Positions 43,526 to 53,962 of a DNA stretch of 64,000 bases are shown here, one piece after another. Position 1 is the stretch's first letter, and the number at the start of each line of letters is the position of its first letter. Source of the stretch: Proales similis (Eukaryota > Rotifera > Eurotatoria > Ploima > Proalidae); assembly GCA_019059635.1 (NCBI GenBank), contig JAGVRJ010000011.1, positions 1 through 64,000 of the forward strand, in the 5' to 3' direction. The notes under the pieces were generated by a model. It had not been told where the DNA came from, searched no databases, and saw only the letters and a program-made list of their open reading frames with translations. Made by a program: the position numbers and the translations under genes.

Positions 43526-44989
43526 CTAAACGCGAGTCAAATCACTGGCCTCGCTTGTATGCAGTTCTACACTTGATTCATTATCTTTCTTAAATTGCTG
43601 CATGCTGTCTATCCGATGTAAGTGATTTTTATTAAACTCATATGTTGCGACCGAGCAAAAGCAGTGGCTGTATAAATTCACTGCAGTTCGAACTCTGTCC
43701 AAGAGCCATTCAACTGTGTAGAGGATGGCAATGTTATTTGAAGGTATATTGACTGCGTTCAGAACTACAAGCATCGAAACGATAGAAGAGCTAGGCACTG
43801 AGGGAAGACACAGACAAAGTATGGATGTGAGAATCAAAGCGACTGCATAGTCTCCGGCACTCAGGGTCCGTCCATCGAAGTTGGCCAAGAATGCCACCGA
43901 CATAATCATAAAAATACCACTGCCATCAGCCTGGATGGTTGTATAAAATGGAATGGCGAATCGGCTTATACGCTTGTCTATCTTGAGCTTCTGCTCACAA
44001 ATGTCCATAGACTGTTGAATACAAACCGCGCCGCTGGTCGATGCGAAGGCAAGCAGCATAGGTTGTAAAAATGCCGAATAATAAATCAGCGGATTGCGGC
44101 GAGTGAACAAAAAGAGCAAAAGAGTCAAGAAGACCAAACAATATACCAATAGAGTAGCAATGCAAATTCCAGTAAAAAGGCCGATATTTTTGAAACTTTC
44201 GCCGAGGTCCTCAATTCCTATAACTGCGTCGATAATTAAAGATGCTATTCCGATTGGAGCCGTCTTAATGAACCAGCGTAAAATAAGAAGGAAAACGTCG
44301 TTGCCGGCCAAAAAAAATTCTTTCATTGCCCTGGCTTTTTCTCCAAGGATGCTGATTGCCAGGCCTAGAAATATGGCAAAGAACAAGACTCCTAGTATGT
44401 TTGTGCCCTCCACGTAATCAACTCGACGAATAAATGTTGTTGAATTGTCCAAATTAATCACAGCTTGGTACCGAGTGAGCTCTTGATGTGTAGTGGCCTT
44501 AATAATGTTCTTTGGAATCAGAGCACGTAGAATATCAGCGATTACATCATAAGTGTTCTTGTATTTGATATTTTGAATATCTGTTGGGTCAGTTGGCTCC
44601 GGTTTTATTGATATGGCAACAAGAATAATTGAACCCACTAGTGCACAACAGCCAGCAACTACGTGAGTGAGAAACGAGAGCGCAACAGAAAACCCAGCAA
44701 CTCTCAAGTTGTTTTCAGCACTAAGTGATGATGTGGCAGCCACAACACCCATAAAAATGACAGGTAATATGAGCAATTCCAATGCTCGCAGGAATAGAGA
44801 GCCAGGCAGTACAAGCCAAAGTGGACCGTCGGTTTTTGACCATGAGGTACCTCTTATCGGAAATCCAATACCAAATCCGATTACAATAGCGATGAGTATA
44901 CCGAAAAGCAGCGCATTTTCCCTGATGACACGAAAAAACTTATTTTGATTCTTTATCGTTGTCATCGAATGATTTGAGGCTGAGACCAT
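43526..44989 (-). CDS. Divergent SLC1-family (EAAT/ASCT-type) transporter
   Basis: Intronless, 487 aa, with eight or so hydrophobic segments in SLC1 order: LFLRALELLILPVIFMGVVA, TNILGVLFFAIFLGLAI, LRWFIKTAPIGIASLI, DKRISRFAIPFYTTIQADGS and EWLLDRVRTAVNL. The Asp-Arg pair that fixes acidic substrates (DRxRT) is kept. Several ion-site residues are changed. NMDGT is QADGS, the SSSSATLP hairpin is STSGAVCIQ, and the NVxGD stretch ends NLYSH with His in place of the Asp that helps bind Na+. Family membership is clear. Substrate and coupling are doubtful; it may be an altered carrier or a channel-like member. Confidence 0.85.
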   Translation of the reverse strand: MVSASNHSMTTIKNQNKFFRVIRENALLFGILIAIVIGFGIGFPIRGTSWSKTDGPLWLVLPGSLFLRALELLILPVIFMGVVAATSSLSAENNLRVAGFSVALSFLTHVVAGCCALVGSIILVAISIKPEPTDPTDIQNIKYKNTYDVIADILRALIPKNIIKATTHQELTRYQAVINLDNSTTFIRRVDYVEGTNILGVLFFAIFLGLAISILGEKARAMKEFFLAGNDVFLLILRWFIKTAPIGIASLIIDAVIGIEDLGESFKNIGLFTGICIATLLVYCLVFLTLLLFLFTRRNPLIYYSAFLQPMLLAFASTSGAVCIQQSMDICEQKLKIDKRISRFAIPFYTTIQADGSGIFMIMSVAFLANFDGRTLSAGDYAVALILTSILCLCLPSVPSSSIVSMLVVLNAVNIPSNNIAILYTVEWLLDRVRTAVNLYSHCFCSVATYEFNKNHLHRIDSMQQFKKDNESSVELHTSEASDLTRV

Positions 44990-45852
44990 TCCTAATTAAT
45001 AAAGTTGGCTTCTAAAAATTCAATAACAATTCTAAGACTAGCAATCAACTTTCACTCTGAAAATTCCAATAAGAAACGCTATTTGCTTAAAAGATGGATA
45101 ATTTATAATATTTGTGATACAAGTCTCTCAGAAGGAGACAAAGCGTCGTAAAGAAATAAACAACTCTTATAAAAGATCAGTTTTAGAGAGAAACAATACA
45201 TGAGGCGGGTTAGGTATAACAAGTTCGAGACCTCCAAAGATTTTTAAAATTGCTAGTAAGGTGAGGAAAAGCGAAATAGCTTAATTTTCTAGGGTTTTTC
45301 AAGGTTATGAAAGCTCGAGCAACCTTTTTATTTTTTAAGGCAGAAGATAAGAAAACAACAATAAATGCTACCCGTTTGTCGTCAGAAGAAAGTTACAGTT
45401 CAACATGTGCTGCGTGCGTGTATATGTGTTCGGTTAAAGAAGAAATTTGTTTGTTATGTGTACTAGGCAGACAGACACAGTCAGGCATATACACGCGTAA
45501 AAAGTCAAAGAGAATGAGTTGATACCATTTGATACCATTCCGATTCAGTTTTATTGGTTCAGTTAAAGGAGAGATAAGTTCACATTTAAAGCTCGCTTTT
45601 ATGGTGGCCGCATGGCGCTCTCGCTCATAATTCAATTCTTAGAAGCATATAAGCATTGTAAACAGGCCTAGAGCTCGCAACTTGTGAATTTACGCAACAA
45701 AATAGGAAGGGAAAACTGATTATTCAATGTTCGGCTTTTCAATAAGTTTTCTTTGTCCTCATTTCGTTTATGTTGATTGTTGGTCTTTTTTAAGACTGAA
45801 ATTAACACTTTTGTTTGTTTGGTTGGTAAAAGATTGTAAAATTATTTGTTTT
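44990..45852. other. Intergenic, 863 bp, with short repeats
   Basis: Upstream of the SLC1-like gene and downstream of ERICH3. It contains an 11-bp inverted repeat (GCGTGTATATG at 45416-45426 and its complement at 45486-45496) and a tandem GATACCATT pair near 45520-45538. The 71-codon open frame at 45307-45522 is Thr/Ser/Cys-rich and does not resemble a protein I know. Confidence 0.45.
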
Positions 45853-48800
45853 TCAGTCTCTAAATAGTGAGAGTACACTAGAATTTCGAGAAGCCTGTTT
45901 TTTGTCATCTTTCGGTGATGAGTTTTCTTCTCCAGTTTTTCCTTTTTGCTCTTGATCACTATCATGCTTGTCATCTAGATGAAAAGGGTTTAATTTCGGT
46001 AAATTTTTTAGGTTTTAGTAAAAAAGATAAATAGAATTCGGATTGAGAGTACATGCGAACAACAAGTTCCTAAACCAACAAGAAAGGTTTTTCCAATTAC
46101 AAGTAATTGAACAATCATGCTTAACACATATAGGACAATGCCAATTACTGACCAGGGTCAATATTCGGCTCGATCGATGTTTTTCCCGATTGTTCACTCA
46201 ATCTCTTGTCACTGTCGAAAAGTGATCCACTTCTATCCCTCAATACTTCAGATTTCAGAGTATGGTATTTTGCGGAATCAGTTTGTTCGCGTCTTTCTGA
46301 AGAGTTAGTGGTTTAAGGTTCAGTTTATGCTAGGAAGAGAACGAAGGTGTATCTCAAATGGGCGGGGGGATTTTTTAATTTAATAAGGCAGAGTTTAGTT
46401 TGTTTCTAGACGTTGAAAAAAAGATTCGATTATAACTTTTACTGACCTTGCGAAAAGAACGAACGGTCATCATTGTCTTGATCTGAATCGGAATCGTCAT
46501 CAAATAGCTTTGATGAGCTCGACCTTGTTGACTTATTGCTTTCTATTTTTGTTTGATTATCGTCTTTTTGCTCAGCTAGATCAACCTCTGGTTCTGAATC
46601 TGAAAGAATATTAAATTCAATCCCGTTGAAAATTGGACAAAAATAAAGGCCAGCTCACCGCTTGTCGATGACGACGACGAAGATGATGATGAACTTTCTT
46701 TATTTTCGATTTCCTGGATTCCTTTCGGAGAAGATGGGGCATCTTTGGGTGGACTTGGGCTGACAAGGTTTCTGACCAGTGAGCTTATGGCTCCCTTGCT
46801 TTCTTGGTCACTTGAAGTGTTTGAATGATCTTTAGTAGTAACCTCGCGAGGTGTTGAGTTAGAGCTGGAGCTTCGTGAGTTTGATTGCGAGGAATTTTTC
46901 GAACTCGTTTTAACTTGTGAAGTTGGTTCGGGTGTATTAGATCCAGAAGATGAAGGAGAATTGCGTTCCAATGGTGGTGATGCAATGACTTTTTTCTGTT
47001 TTTCATTTTCTTTGTTTTCAGTATGGCTTTTGCTTATGCTGCTGCTAGTGCTTCTTGAACTAGAGCTTGAGCTAGAGCTAGTAGAGCTACGAGTTGAATC
47101 TGGTCTTTTTGCCGAAAGGCCAGGCAAATCAGCTTCAGAGTCAGTTTCATCTTTGTGGTTAACTTCAGTTTTGATAGATGACTGACTAAGAGGTTTGCTC
47201 AATCCTAATAGGACACGTTCTATCTGTCTGTCATCTTCATCTGTTGCCAGCCACCTTCTACACCAGAAAGTATAAATTTTGGATGCCTCTCGATCAATTA
47301 TTTCGACACAGTCTAAATGCCATCCACTTGCGAATCCTTTGTTGTTGTGGCCGATGCGGATTTTTTGGATTTGATTCAATTTACCGCTGACGTCTAAAAC
47401 GAACTTGTCGCACTGCCCCTTTTCGAACAAGTTCTTATGCTTGGAAGTGCATATTTTCTTATCCAAATAAAAGCGCTCTGACTCATAGTCACCGTTTAAG
47501 AACGATATGTATACATTAGAGTCAGTTCCTGCCCCGCTTATGTCCTTTGAAGTGTGCACTTTGATCTCAAAGGTTTTGTTTATCTCAGTAACTGCCTGTG
47601 AGTTGTCAAAGTCGCTGGTATACGGGTCGCGATCGCTGTCTATTATGATCAAGCAAGTTGAAATATGACTACCTTGATGGCAATCAAATGAGAGCTTACC
47701 ATGCTTGACTTCGATTCTTCGTCCCGTCTGATCGTCTGAGCTTCGTCGGTTCTTCTAAACATTCAAGAGTTGGTTCAAATAGTTGCTACGGTTTATGAAA
47801 GGAAATTGGTAATTACAACTGGTTCGTCGATGATTGGTTCAATAAAATCATTTTCATCGTACTTGTCTTCGGATTTTCTTTGGCGATTAATCTTTTCTTT
47901 GTTCTCAGTTTGCCGTCTTTGTTCTTCCAAATAGCAACTAAAGTGTCAATGAGTAGATTGAAAGCCTTTAAGATCATGCTATTTAAGGCATAGATTTATT
48001 ACTGTAAGCAATTGCGATCGCCATCCACTCTTGTAAAACCAAATCGACCTCCTTTGCCGATTCTCGTATTGAGACGGTGTCTGAACTCACAGCAGGTTGA
48101 AACGCGGCTATCGTACGTCCCATTCAAGTATATAGTCAAACTAAATGGATATTTTTTATGCCTTCTGGAACGGAAAGTAAACTTATCTAATTCGATCAGA
48201 TATTAGCATAACAAGTTTTAAGTTCTTATAAAATGATGAAATTACCTCCAGCGTGGTGCATTCCAGAATAGACCAAAAGGTTTTCACCACCGCAATGTTG
48301 CTGGTAAATACTTATTTCGTCTTTGGATTCGAATATATTCGTGTCGAAAGGGATGTTTATCCCTTTGCCAAAATAAATCATGGTCACCAGAGTTTGGCTA
48401 GGTGGCATTTTTTCCATTGCCGAATGGTTTCGCGTATATTTGCGCCTAATTTGAGGGCGAGCTCGGCGCGTTTTTGATTTGCTCCTCGTCACAGCTGGAG
48501 GTGCAGGGATCCGATGAGGTCGATTAAACGCGTAATCACTCAAAATACGAACATCTTCATCATTCCTTGGCGAGAAAGACCGAGGCTAGAGTATTTTTCT
48601 TTTTTAACTTATTAACCTAAACAAGCAATGTGTGATAAGTTTACCCTTCTAAGTAGCTCGGATGTTGGTCTTGAGTTGTCTTGTGGTCTTCCTTCCCATA
48701 AAAGCGGCAGTTGTCTACTCATACTTTGGCCCTTATTTCGAAAAGTTTCAGTCTTCTGAGTCAATTTTGCCAACGAGGGGGTGAACTTACTCTTATTTTC

Positions 48801-49290
48801 TTGACAAGCTCTTTCTTTGCCGCTTCCTCGATTTTACGCGCTATTTCAGCTCGTTCAAGTTTTTTAATTTCGATGGCACTAGTTTTAAATTATCAGCTGA
48901 ATAAACACTGAAAGTGAGAGAGACTCAGTGGTGCTCACTGTTGAACTATCTTGTTTGCCACATTGCGACTGGCTTGTTCCATTCGCTCCCGAACCATGAT
49001 TCTTTTTCTCCAAACATCGTCAGGCACAATTTCGCCTCTTCGGTTTATCTGTGTCATTTCTATTGGTTTTGTTTCTTTTTTATTTTTCGCTTGAAATTTA
49101 GAACTTACCAAGCCGGTCTGTTTTAAATGATTACGAACAATTGTCCGACTGTAGTAAGCCTGCAGGTTGGGATCTGTGAGACTATTGTACTGTGCAATCG
49201 GTCTATGTTTTTAAGCAGTCAAGTATAAAGAGGTTTCGTGGACTTGTAAATAAACAATAAATAGAATTACCCTGAATCGTCTTTGCCCAT
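45853..49290 (-). CDS. ERICH3: ERICH3-like ciliary protein fused to a PLAT domain
   Basis: Ten or more small exons. The start at 49290 is MGKDDSG, followed by PIAQYNSLTDPNLQAYYSRT and NHLKQTGL, the ERICH3 opening. An exon with VTMIYFGKGINI and YQQHCGGENLLVYSG, then FRSRRHKKYPFSLTIYLNGT, STCCEFRHRLNTRIG and GRFGF, forms DUF4590. In-phase exons (CYLEEQRRQTENKEK; RRSSDDQTGRRIEVKHG) lead into a PLAT domain: FEIKVHTSKDISGAGTDSNV, KIRIGHNNKGFASGWHLD and TFWCRRWLATDEDDRQIE. A long poly-Ser region and an acidic C-terminal tail follow. ERICH3 localises to primary and motile cilia. The 470-bp intron before the last exon is uncertain, and so is the final exon (about 45975-45853). Confidence 0.8.
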
Positions 49291-50016
49291 CTCTAGCAGC
49301 AATAAGAACGGTCAGAGTTTTAAATCTAACGAGCAGTTGCCATAAAAAGATTCAAGTGAAAGGAAAAAAGGTAATTGATTTGATATAATGGCGAATTCCA
49401 AAAGATGATTTGAGTAAATTCAGGCAACTTTTCGGTTTCTCTCAAGTGAAATAATTCGTTGGTCTAACAAGGCAGCATTTGACTCTTAAGAACAAGAGCA
49501 AACCTCGACTGCTGCTACTGCTGCTTTGGCTGCTGAGCGTGCACCAAACAACACCAAAATAAAATTATATACGAGTCTCCATGGCTACACGGGCGGCACG
49601 TAACGAGCTAGCGATTAGCCATACAAAGTAAATTATATTTTGAGCTTAGTAAATTGATGGTTGCCAGCCACATGGCGACGACTGCTACAAGCGCCTTTTC
49701 ATCATACACGGCCTCATGGGCTTCCAGGTAAATGGTTGCAAACATGCCGGTAAATATAGCTTGAAGGTTCGGAGTTTTTTTTTTCAATAAGCCATGTCGG
49801 CCAGCTACCCAATGCATGTCAAATGATTAGAAAATAAATATAAACGACCCAAGAGAGAGACAAGTCAACATTGATGCATCATGAACTATTTTTGCAACGT
49901 GACTCAAAGCAAATGCAAACGTTTGCGAAACTCTCGATGATTTGTCACCTCTCGAGCCTTTTTCGGCAAGCTATCCAAGCGAATTTGACATTTTTAATTT
50001 TGTGGCAGATAAAACC
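49291..50016. promoter_or_regulatory. Divergent intergenic, ERICH3 / COPE, 726 bp
   Basis: Should hold both promoters. A 69-codon minus-strand frame (49817-49608, MHWVAGRHGLLKKKTPNLQ) is open and has a hydrophobic middle, but shows no homology I recognise and no splice context. I left it unannotated as a gene. Confidence 0.45.
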
Positions 50017-51371
50017 ATGAGTGGAAACGAGCTTTTCGACTTGAAAACTTCATTTTACATTGGAAACTATCAACAAGCAATAAATGAAGCGCAAAAACTG
50101 AGGGTGAGAGAAAAAAGAACGAAGTGTCTTTGTTTAAATTGAATCATTTATTAATTATACTTAAGCTTTCTGACCCACAGCTCGATCTTGAACGAAATGT
50201 CTACATGTATAGATCATTCATTGCACAGAAAAAATTCCGGGTAGTCCTTGACGAAATTCGTACTGGTTCGAGTGACGAACTTAGATTCGTTCGATTGATG
50301 GCTGAGTACCTTTCGAGTCCAAGCCGAAGGTAAGAACTTTCATGTTTTAATTTTCTAAGTGCAGTTCGAAACAATATTTTATGTAGAGATGCAATAATTC
50401 AGGAGCTCGACTCAAATCTAGCTTCCTTGAAAGTATCCAGCTCTTTGGTTCTCCTCTTGATTGCCAATTTATACGTCCTTTCTGATGTAAGTCTTAAATG
50501 AAAAACCTTTTTCCTCTTGCCTCTAATGATTTTCTATCTTCAAGAATTTGGAGAGCGCTCTAAAAGTTCTGCACAATTCAGACGTCACTTCTTGCCTCGA
50601 GTGGTAAAGCAATATGTTAATACGACTTAGGCCAAGCTGATTAAATTTTTTTGTTTAGCGGTGCATTGACAATTCAGGTGTTGCTCCGGCTCGAGCGCCA
50701 TGACTTGGCTTTGCGAGAGCTAAAAAAACTGAGCGAAATCGACGAGGATGCGATTATTACTCAACTCGCTGCCGCCTGGGTTTACATGGCTTCCGTAATA
50801 AGCTTTAGCGCATAACAATCTCAAATAATCCAACAAGCTGTTTGTTTCAAAAGGGCGATCGGCTACAAGATGCTTTTTTCACTTTTCAAGAGTTGGCTGA
50901 GAAACATGGAGCCACATCTCTACTTTTGAACGGACAAGCGGTCTGTCTCATCAATCAGGGCAAATTCGAAGAGGCCATGAGCGTATTACAAGATGCCCTG
51001 GAAAAGGCATGTTAACGTAGTCTATTGAGAAACCTATATATTTAGAAACAAATCTAAATGCCGGCTTTAAAAGGATAGCAATGATCCAGATACAATGGTC
51101 AATATGATTGTGATCAACCAGCATTTGGGCAAACCAGTTGAGGTCACCAACCGTTATATATCTCAGCTTAAAGATTCGAATAGTGATCACCCGTTTGTGC
51201 GAGATCTGCTTCAAAAGGTTTGATTGATTTGATTTATATGCTGTTTGGTCAACCAAAGTTTAATGAGAATAAAGGAAGGAGAGTTTGGAAGAATTGTCCA
51301 AAGCTATCATGCGTCTGTTGCAAACTAAAGACGCCAATCCTCGCACCATGGAGCTTGAAAGAAAACTATGA
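50017..51371 (+). CDS. COPE: Coatomer subunit epsilon
   Basis: About eight exons. The start [20 protein letters not shown] was chosen because it matches the family N-terminus; the frame is open further upstream. The TPR-like solenoid is visible as [108 protein letters not shown] and [20 protein letters not shown]. It stabilises alpha-COP in the COPI coat for Golgi-to-ER transport. Length (about 290 aa) and order match the family closely; no oddities. Confidence 0.95.
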
Positions 51372-51718
51372 GAAATAGCCCGTTTTAATTATATACAAAG
51401 CGATATTTCATTTCTCATGATAAAGAGCTCGTCAAACCAATGCGACAGCGCTTATCTCGCGACCAATGCCTCTTTACCTTAACTTAAGTTCAGATTCAAA
51501 AGATGCGATGAATAAATTCGCCTAATTTTAACTTTGATGGCTCATAATAAAAAAAGAAAAAAAAATATTTGAAAAAGCGTATATATTCACATTCACATAC
51601 AATTACGCTCACGAAGCTAGCCTTTAAAAATAATCTAAATGTAATCGCATGCATTTTAAAGCATAGAGAGAAGACGGCTTTGATTTGAAATTAGAGCTCA
51701 AGAAGGTGCTGGATAGAA
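51372..51718. other. Intergenic, 347 bp
   Basis: Gap between two plus-strand genes, AT-rich with an A-run at 51548-51566. Nothing else seen. Confidence 0.5.
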
Positions 51719-52469
51719 ATGAACACGAACGAAACAAAAGAGTTCAAAGTGGTTGTTACGGGATTCGGTCCATTTCAGAACGTGCCAGAAAATGAATCGT
51801 GGCAAGCTGTTTCTGGTCTTTGGGGACACCCGTTGCCGCCTCGTGTGAAATTAGTCACTCGAGAACTTCCCGTTATCTACCAAGTGGTTCAAGAGCAAAT
51901 AAAGCTCCTCTGGGAGAACGAAAAGCCTGATGTGAGCTTCTATACCTGCAATTTTTAATTTTTTTTTTCAATTGATGATTTTCTAACAACATTAAGCTTA
52001 TAATTCACGTGGGCGTTTTTAAAGATGACACTCGAATCAGCATCGAGAAATATTCATACAATCGCGAGTATTGCCATGTAGACGTTTCCGACAAATCCCC
52101 GACCAACAGCTGCTGTATAGAAAGTGGTCCTGACAAGCTAGAGACCGGCCTGGACGTAGAAAAGCTGGTTGAACTCTCAAACCACACCCTAAAAGTGCAG
52201 AATTCAAAGATTCGTTGTGGCGTGTCAACCGACCCGGGACGGTAGGATTAGTTTCAAATTCTTCTATTTCAATGGTTGCTGAAAAATTAAATTTTAAATC
52301 AAGTTTCCTTTGCGGGTTTATATACTATTCCTCACTGCATCGGGACTCCAGCAAGTCGCTGTTTGTCCATGTACCATCTTCGGACAAGTTCTCTATAAAT
52401 GAAATGACTGTGGCTCTCAAGTCCATAATAATCGAAGCTTTGCATCAGCTTTACGGTTACGAGTTTTAA
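51719..52469 (+). CDS. PGPEP1: Pyroglutamyl-peptidase I
   Basis: Three exons, 51719-51931, 51997-52241 and 52304-52469, encode 207 aa (human 209). The start of the fold is KVVVTGFGPFQNVPENESW. The catalytic triad is intact: Glu in ISIEKYSYNREY, Cys in GRFLCGFIYY and His in LFVHVPS. It removes N-terminal pyroglutamate from peptides in the cytosol. Introns lie after KPD (phase 0) and inside the Arg before FLCGF (phase 2). Both positions recur in the next gene, showing tandem duplication at the DNA level. Confidence 0.95.
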
Positions 52470-52744
52470 ATATCCTAACGACTAGAATTAAGCAGCTTAA
52501 TCTGCTTCTTGCGCTCGGAGAACACCGTGCAACCTTTCTGGCACTTGTCTTAATCGGCTGATATATGCACACAAAAATAAAAACAAATTTAAGCTGTCTT
52601 AATTTTGATCGGTTGTAAATACATTCAAAGGAGGGAAAGCGTTGTTTAGGTACGGTCTCTTATGCCAAGACGCAGCGAAGCCTAATTTATGCTACATGGC
52701 CGGAAGAGCTCAAGTCTCACTTGGAGTCAAATACGAAAGAGGTG

Positions 52745-53503
52745 ATGAAGAAGATTATAGTGACAGGTGCAAGTTCTTAACACTTCTTTGAGATCCAGTT
52801 CTTTACTTGCTTTAAAAGGATTTTTCTTTGATCAGCTAAAGCAGACAGATACCAGGCAAGTTTTGCAGAGTTTGATTGATTCTGCATGGCCAAAAGGCTT
52901 CAAGATCGACGCACATCTCTTGAGATTTGAATACCAGGATGTGAGCAAAAAATTGAAAGAGCTAGTATTGCTGAATCCAGATGTAAGGCCAACGTTAGCA
53001 GATAAAATTCTTTAAAAGCGTCGAACATAAACGTTATTTAAAAGTATCTGGTGCATTTTGCTCTTAATCCTGGTTCGAGCCAAGTGACCTTAGAGAGAAC
53101 AGCGTTCAACCGTTCGTACAGGCAGAAGGACCAAAGTGGACATATTCCACTAGGAAACTGCTGTGTACTAGAAGGCAAAGGACGGCTTGAAACTCAAATC
53201 CAGATAGAGCTCCTGTGCAAGACAGCAAATACACTTTTAAAGCGCCAAAAACCTTTGTTTGCTTCTTCTTGCTACTCAGGAGAGTAAGTGCTTTATTCAT
53301 CAATATCAGAAATCCATGGCCAGATATTCATTAGGATTTAAAGCTCCGTGCCGGCATATCTTTATTACCAGTCGCTCAATCAGCTTGGATCGGAGCGTGT
53401 GTTGCTGATTCAAATTCCTTGTCTAAATACATCTAATGAGCAATGCGAACTGATAAGCTGCCTGAAAAAACTTTTAGAATTGTTGGTTTTTGCAATGGAT
53501 TAG
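52745..53503 (+). CDS. Pyroglutamyl-peptidase-like pseudoenzyme (tandem paralogue)
   Basis: Four exons, 52745-52766, 52819-52982, 53045-53283 and 53344-53503, encode 194 aa and all phases fit. The fold is recognisable (MKKIIVTGFFFD, YLVHFALN, SQVTLERTAFNRSY, NCCVLEGKGRLETQ, YYQSLNQLG). The catalytic Glu is kept in VTLER. The Cys of RYLCDF becomes Pro (GDSVPAYLYY) and the His of VHVP becomes Gln (LIQIP), and the GFGPF loop is GFFFD. It should not be a peptidase. Two introns match PGPEP1 in position and phase, and one extra intron follows MKKIIVTG. An open frame with conserved splice sites argues against a decaying pseudogene. Substrate binding or regulation are possible roles. Confidence 0.85.
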
Positions 53504-53962
53504 AATTAATCGTTTATTATCATTTATGCTAACCTTCATCCAGCTTGTGCTGTGTGGTCGAATTCGCATACATTTCCATAACAATCAATTATATATTAGC
53601 CCGCTTGACGGTCTATGTTTTTAGGCGAATAATAAAGTTAATAAGAAAAAGAACAAAGAGGATCACGGATTTAAAGGACAAGATTAGGAGAGATTAAAAT
53701 AAGAGAAGAGTGGTTCAATATAAAGCATCGAAAGGAATCACTGTTAACTTAGGTCCATCCAAAATGGTAGGCGAGAGATGCAACCGCTGGGCATGTGTGA
53801 GACAACGGCATTTACACTAGCGGCTTGAGATGTCTGTCGAGCCGTTGTTTGGGCCGGCAAACGCTGCTAAGTTCTCAAAGGCTCTCTGAAGCGGAATGGG
53901 CATGGTAAGTGTTAGGGTACAGTGCATTTTCCAATCATAACTAATACGTGGTGGTTTCTTCA
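53504..53962. other. Convergent intergenic, 459 bp
   Basis: Between the 3' ends of the PGPEP1-like gene and the SAM-domain gene. Nothing recognised. Confidence 0.5.

Noticed and set aside
45307-45522. 71-codon plus-strand ORF rich in Cys/Ser/Thr
   Set aside because: No recognisable family, no splice context, and it covers an inverted repeat.
49608-49817. 69-codon minus-strand ORF with a hydrophobic stretch
   Set aside because: Open and with an ATG, but no homology and it lies in a promoter-like gap; evidence is too thin.
49199-53620. Shared 15-mer CGGTCTATGTTTTTA at about 49199 and 53609
   Set aside because: A match of this length is expected about once by chance in 64 kb.
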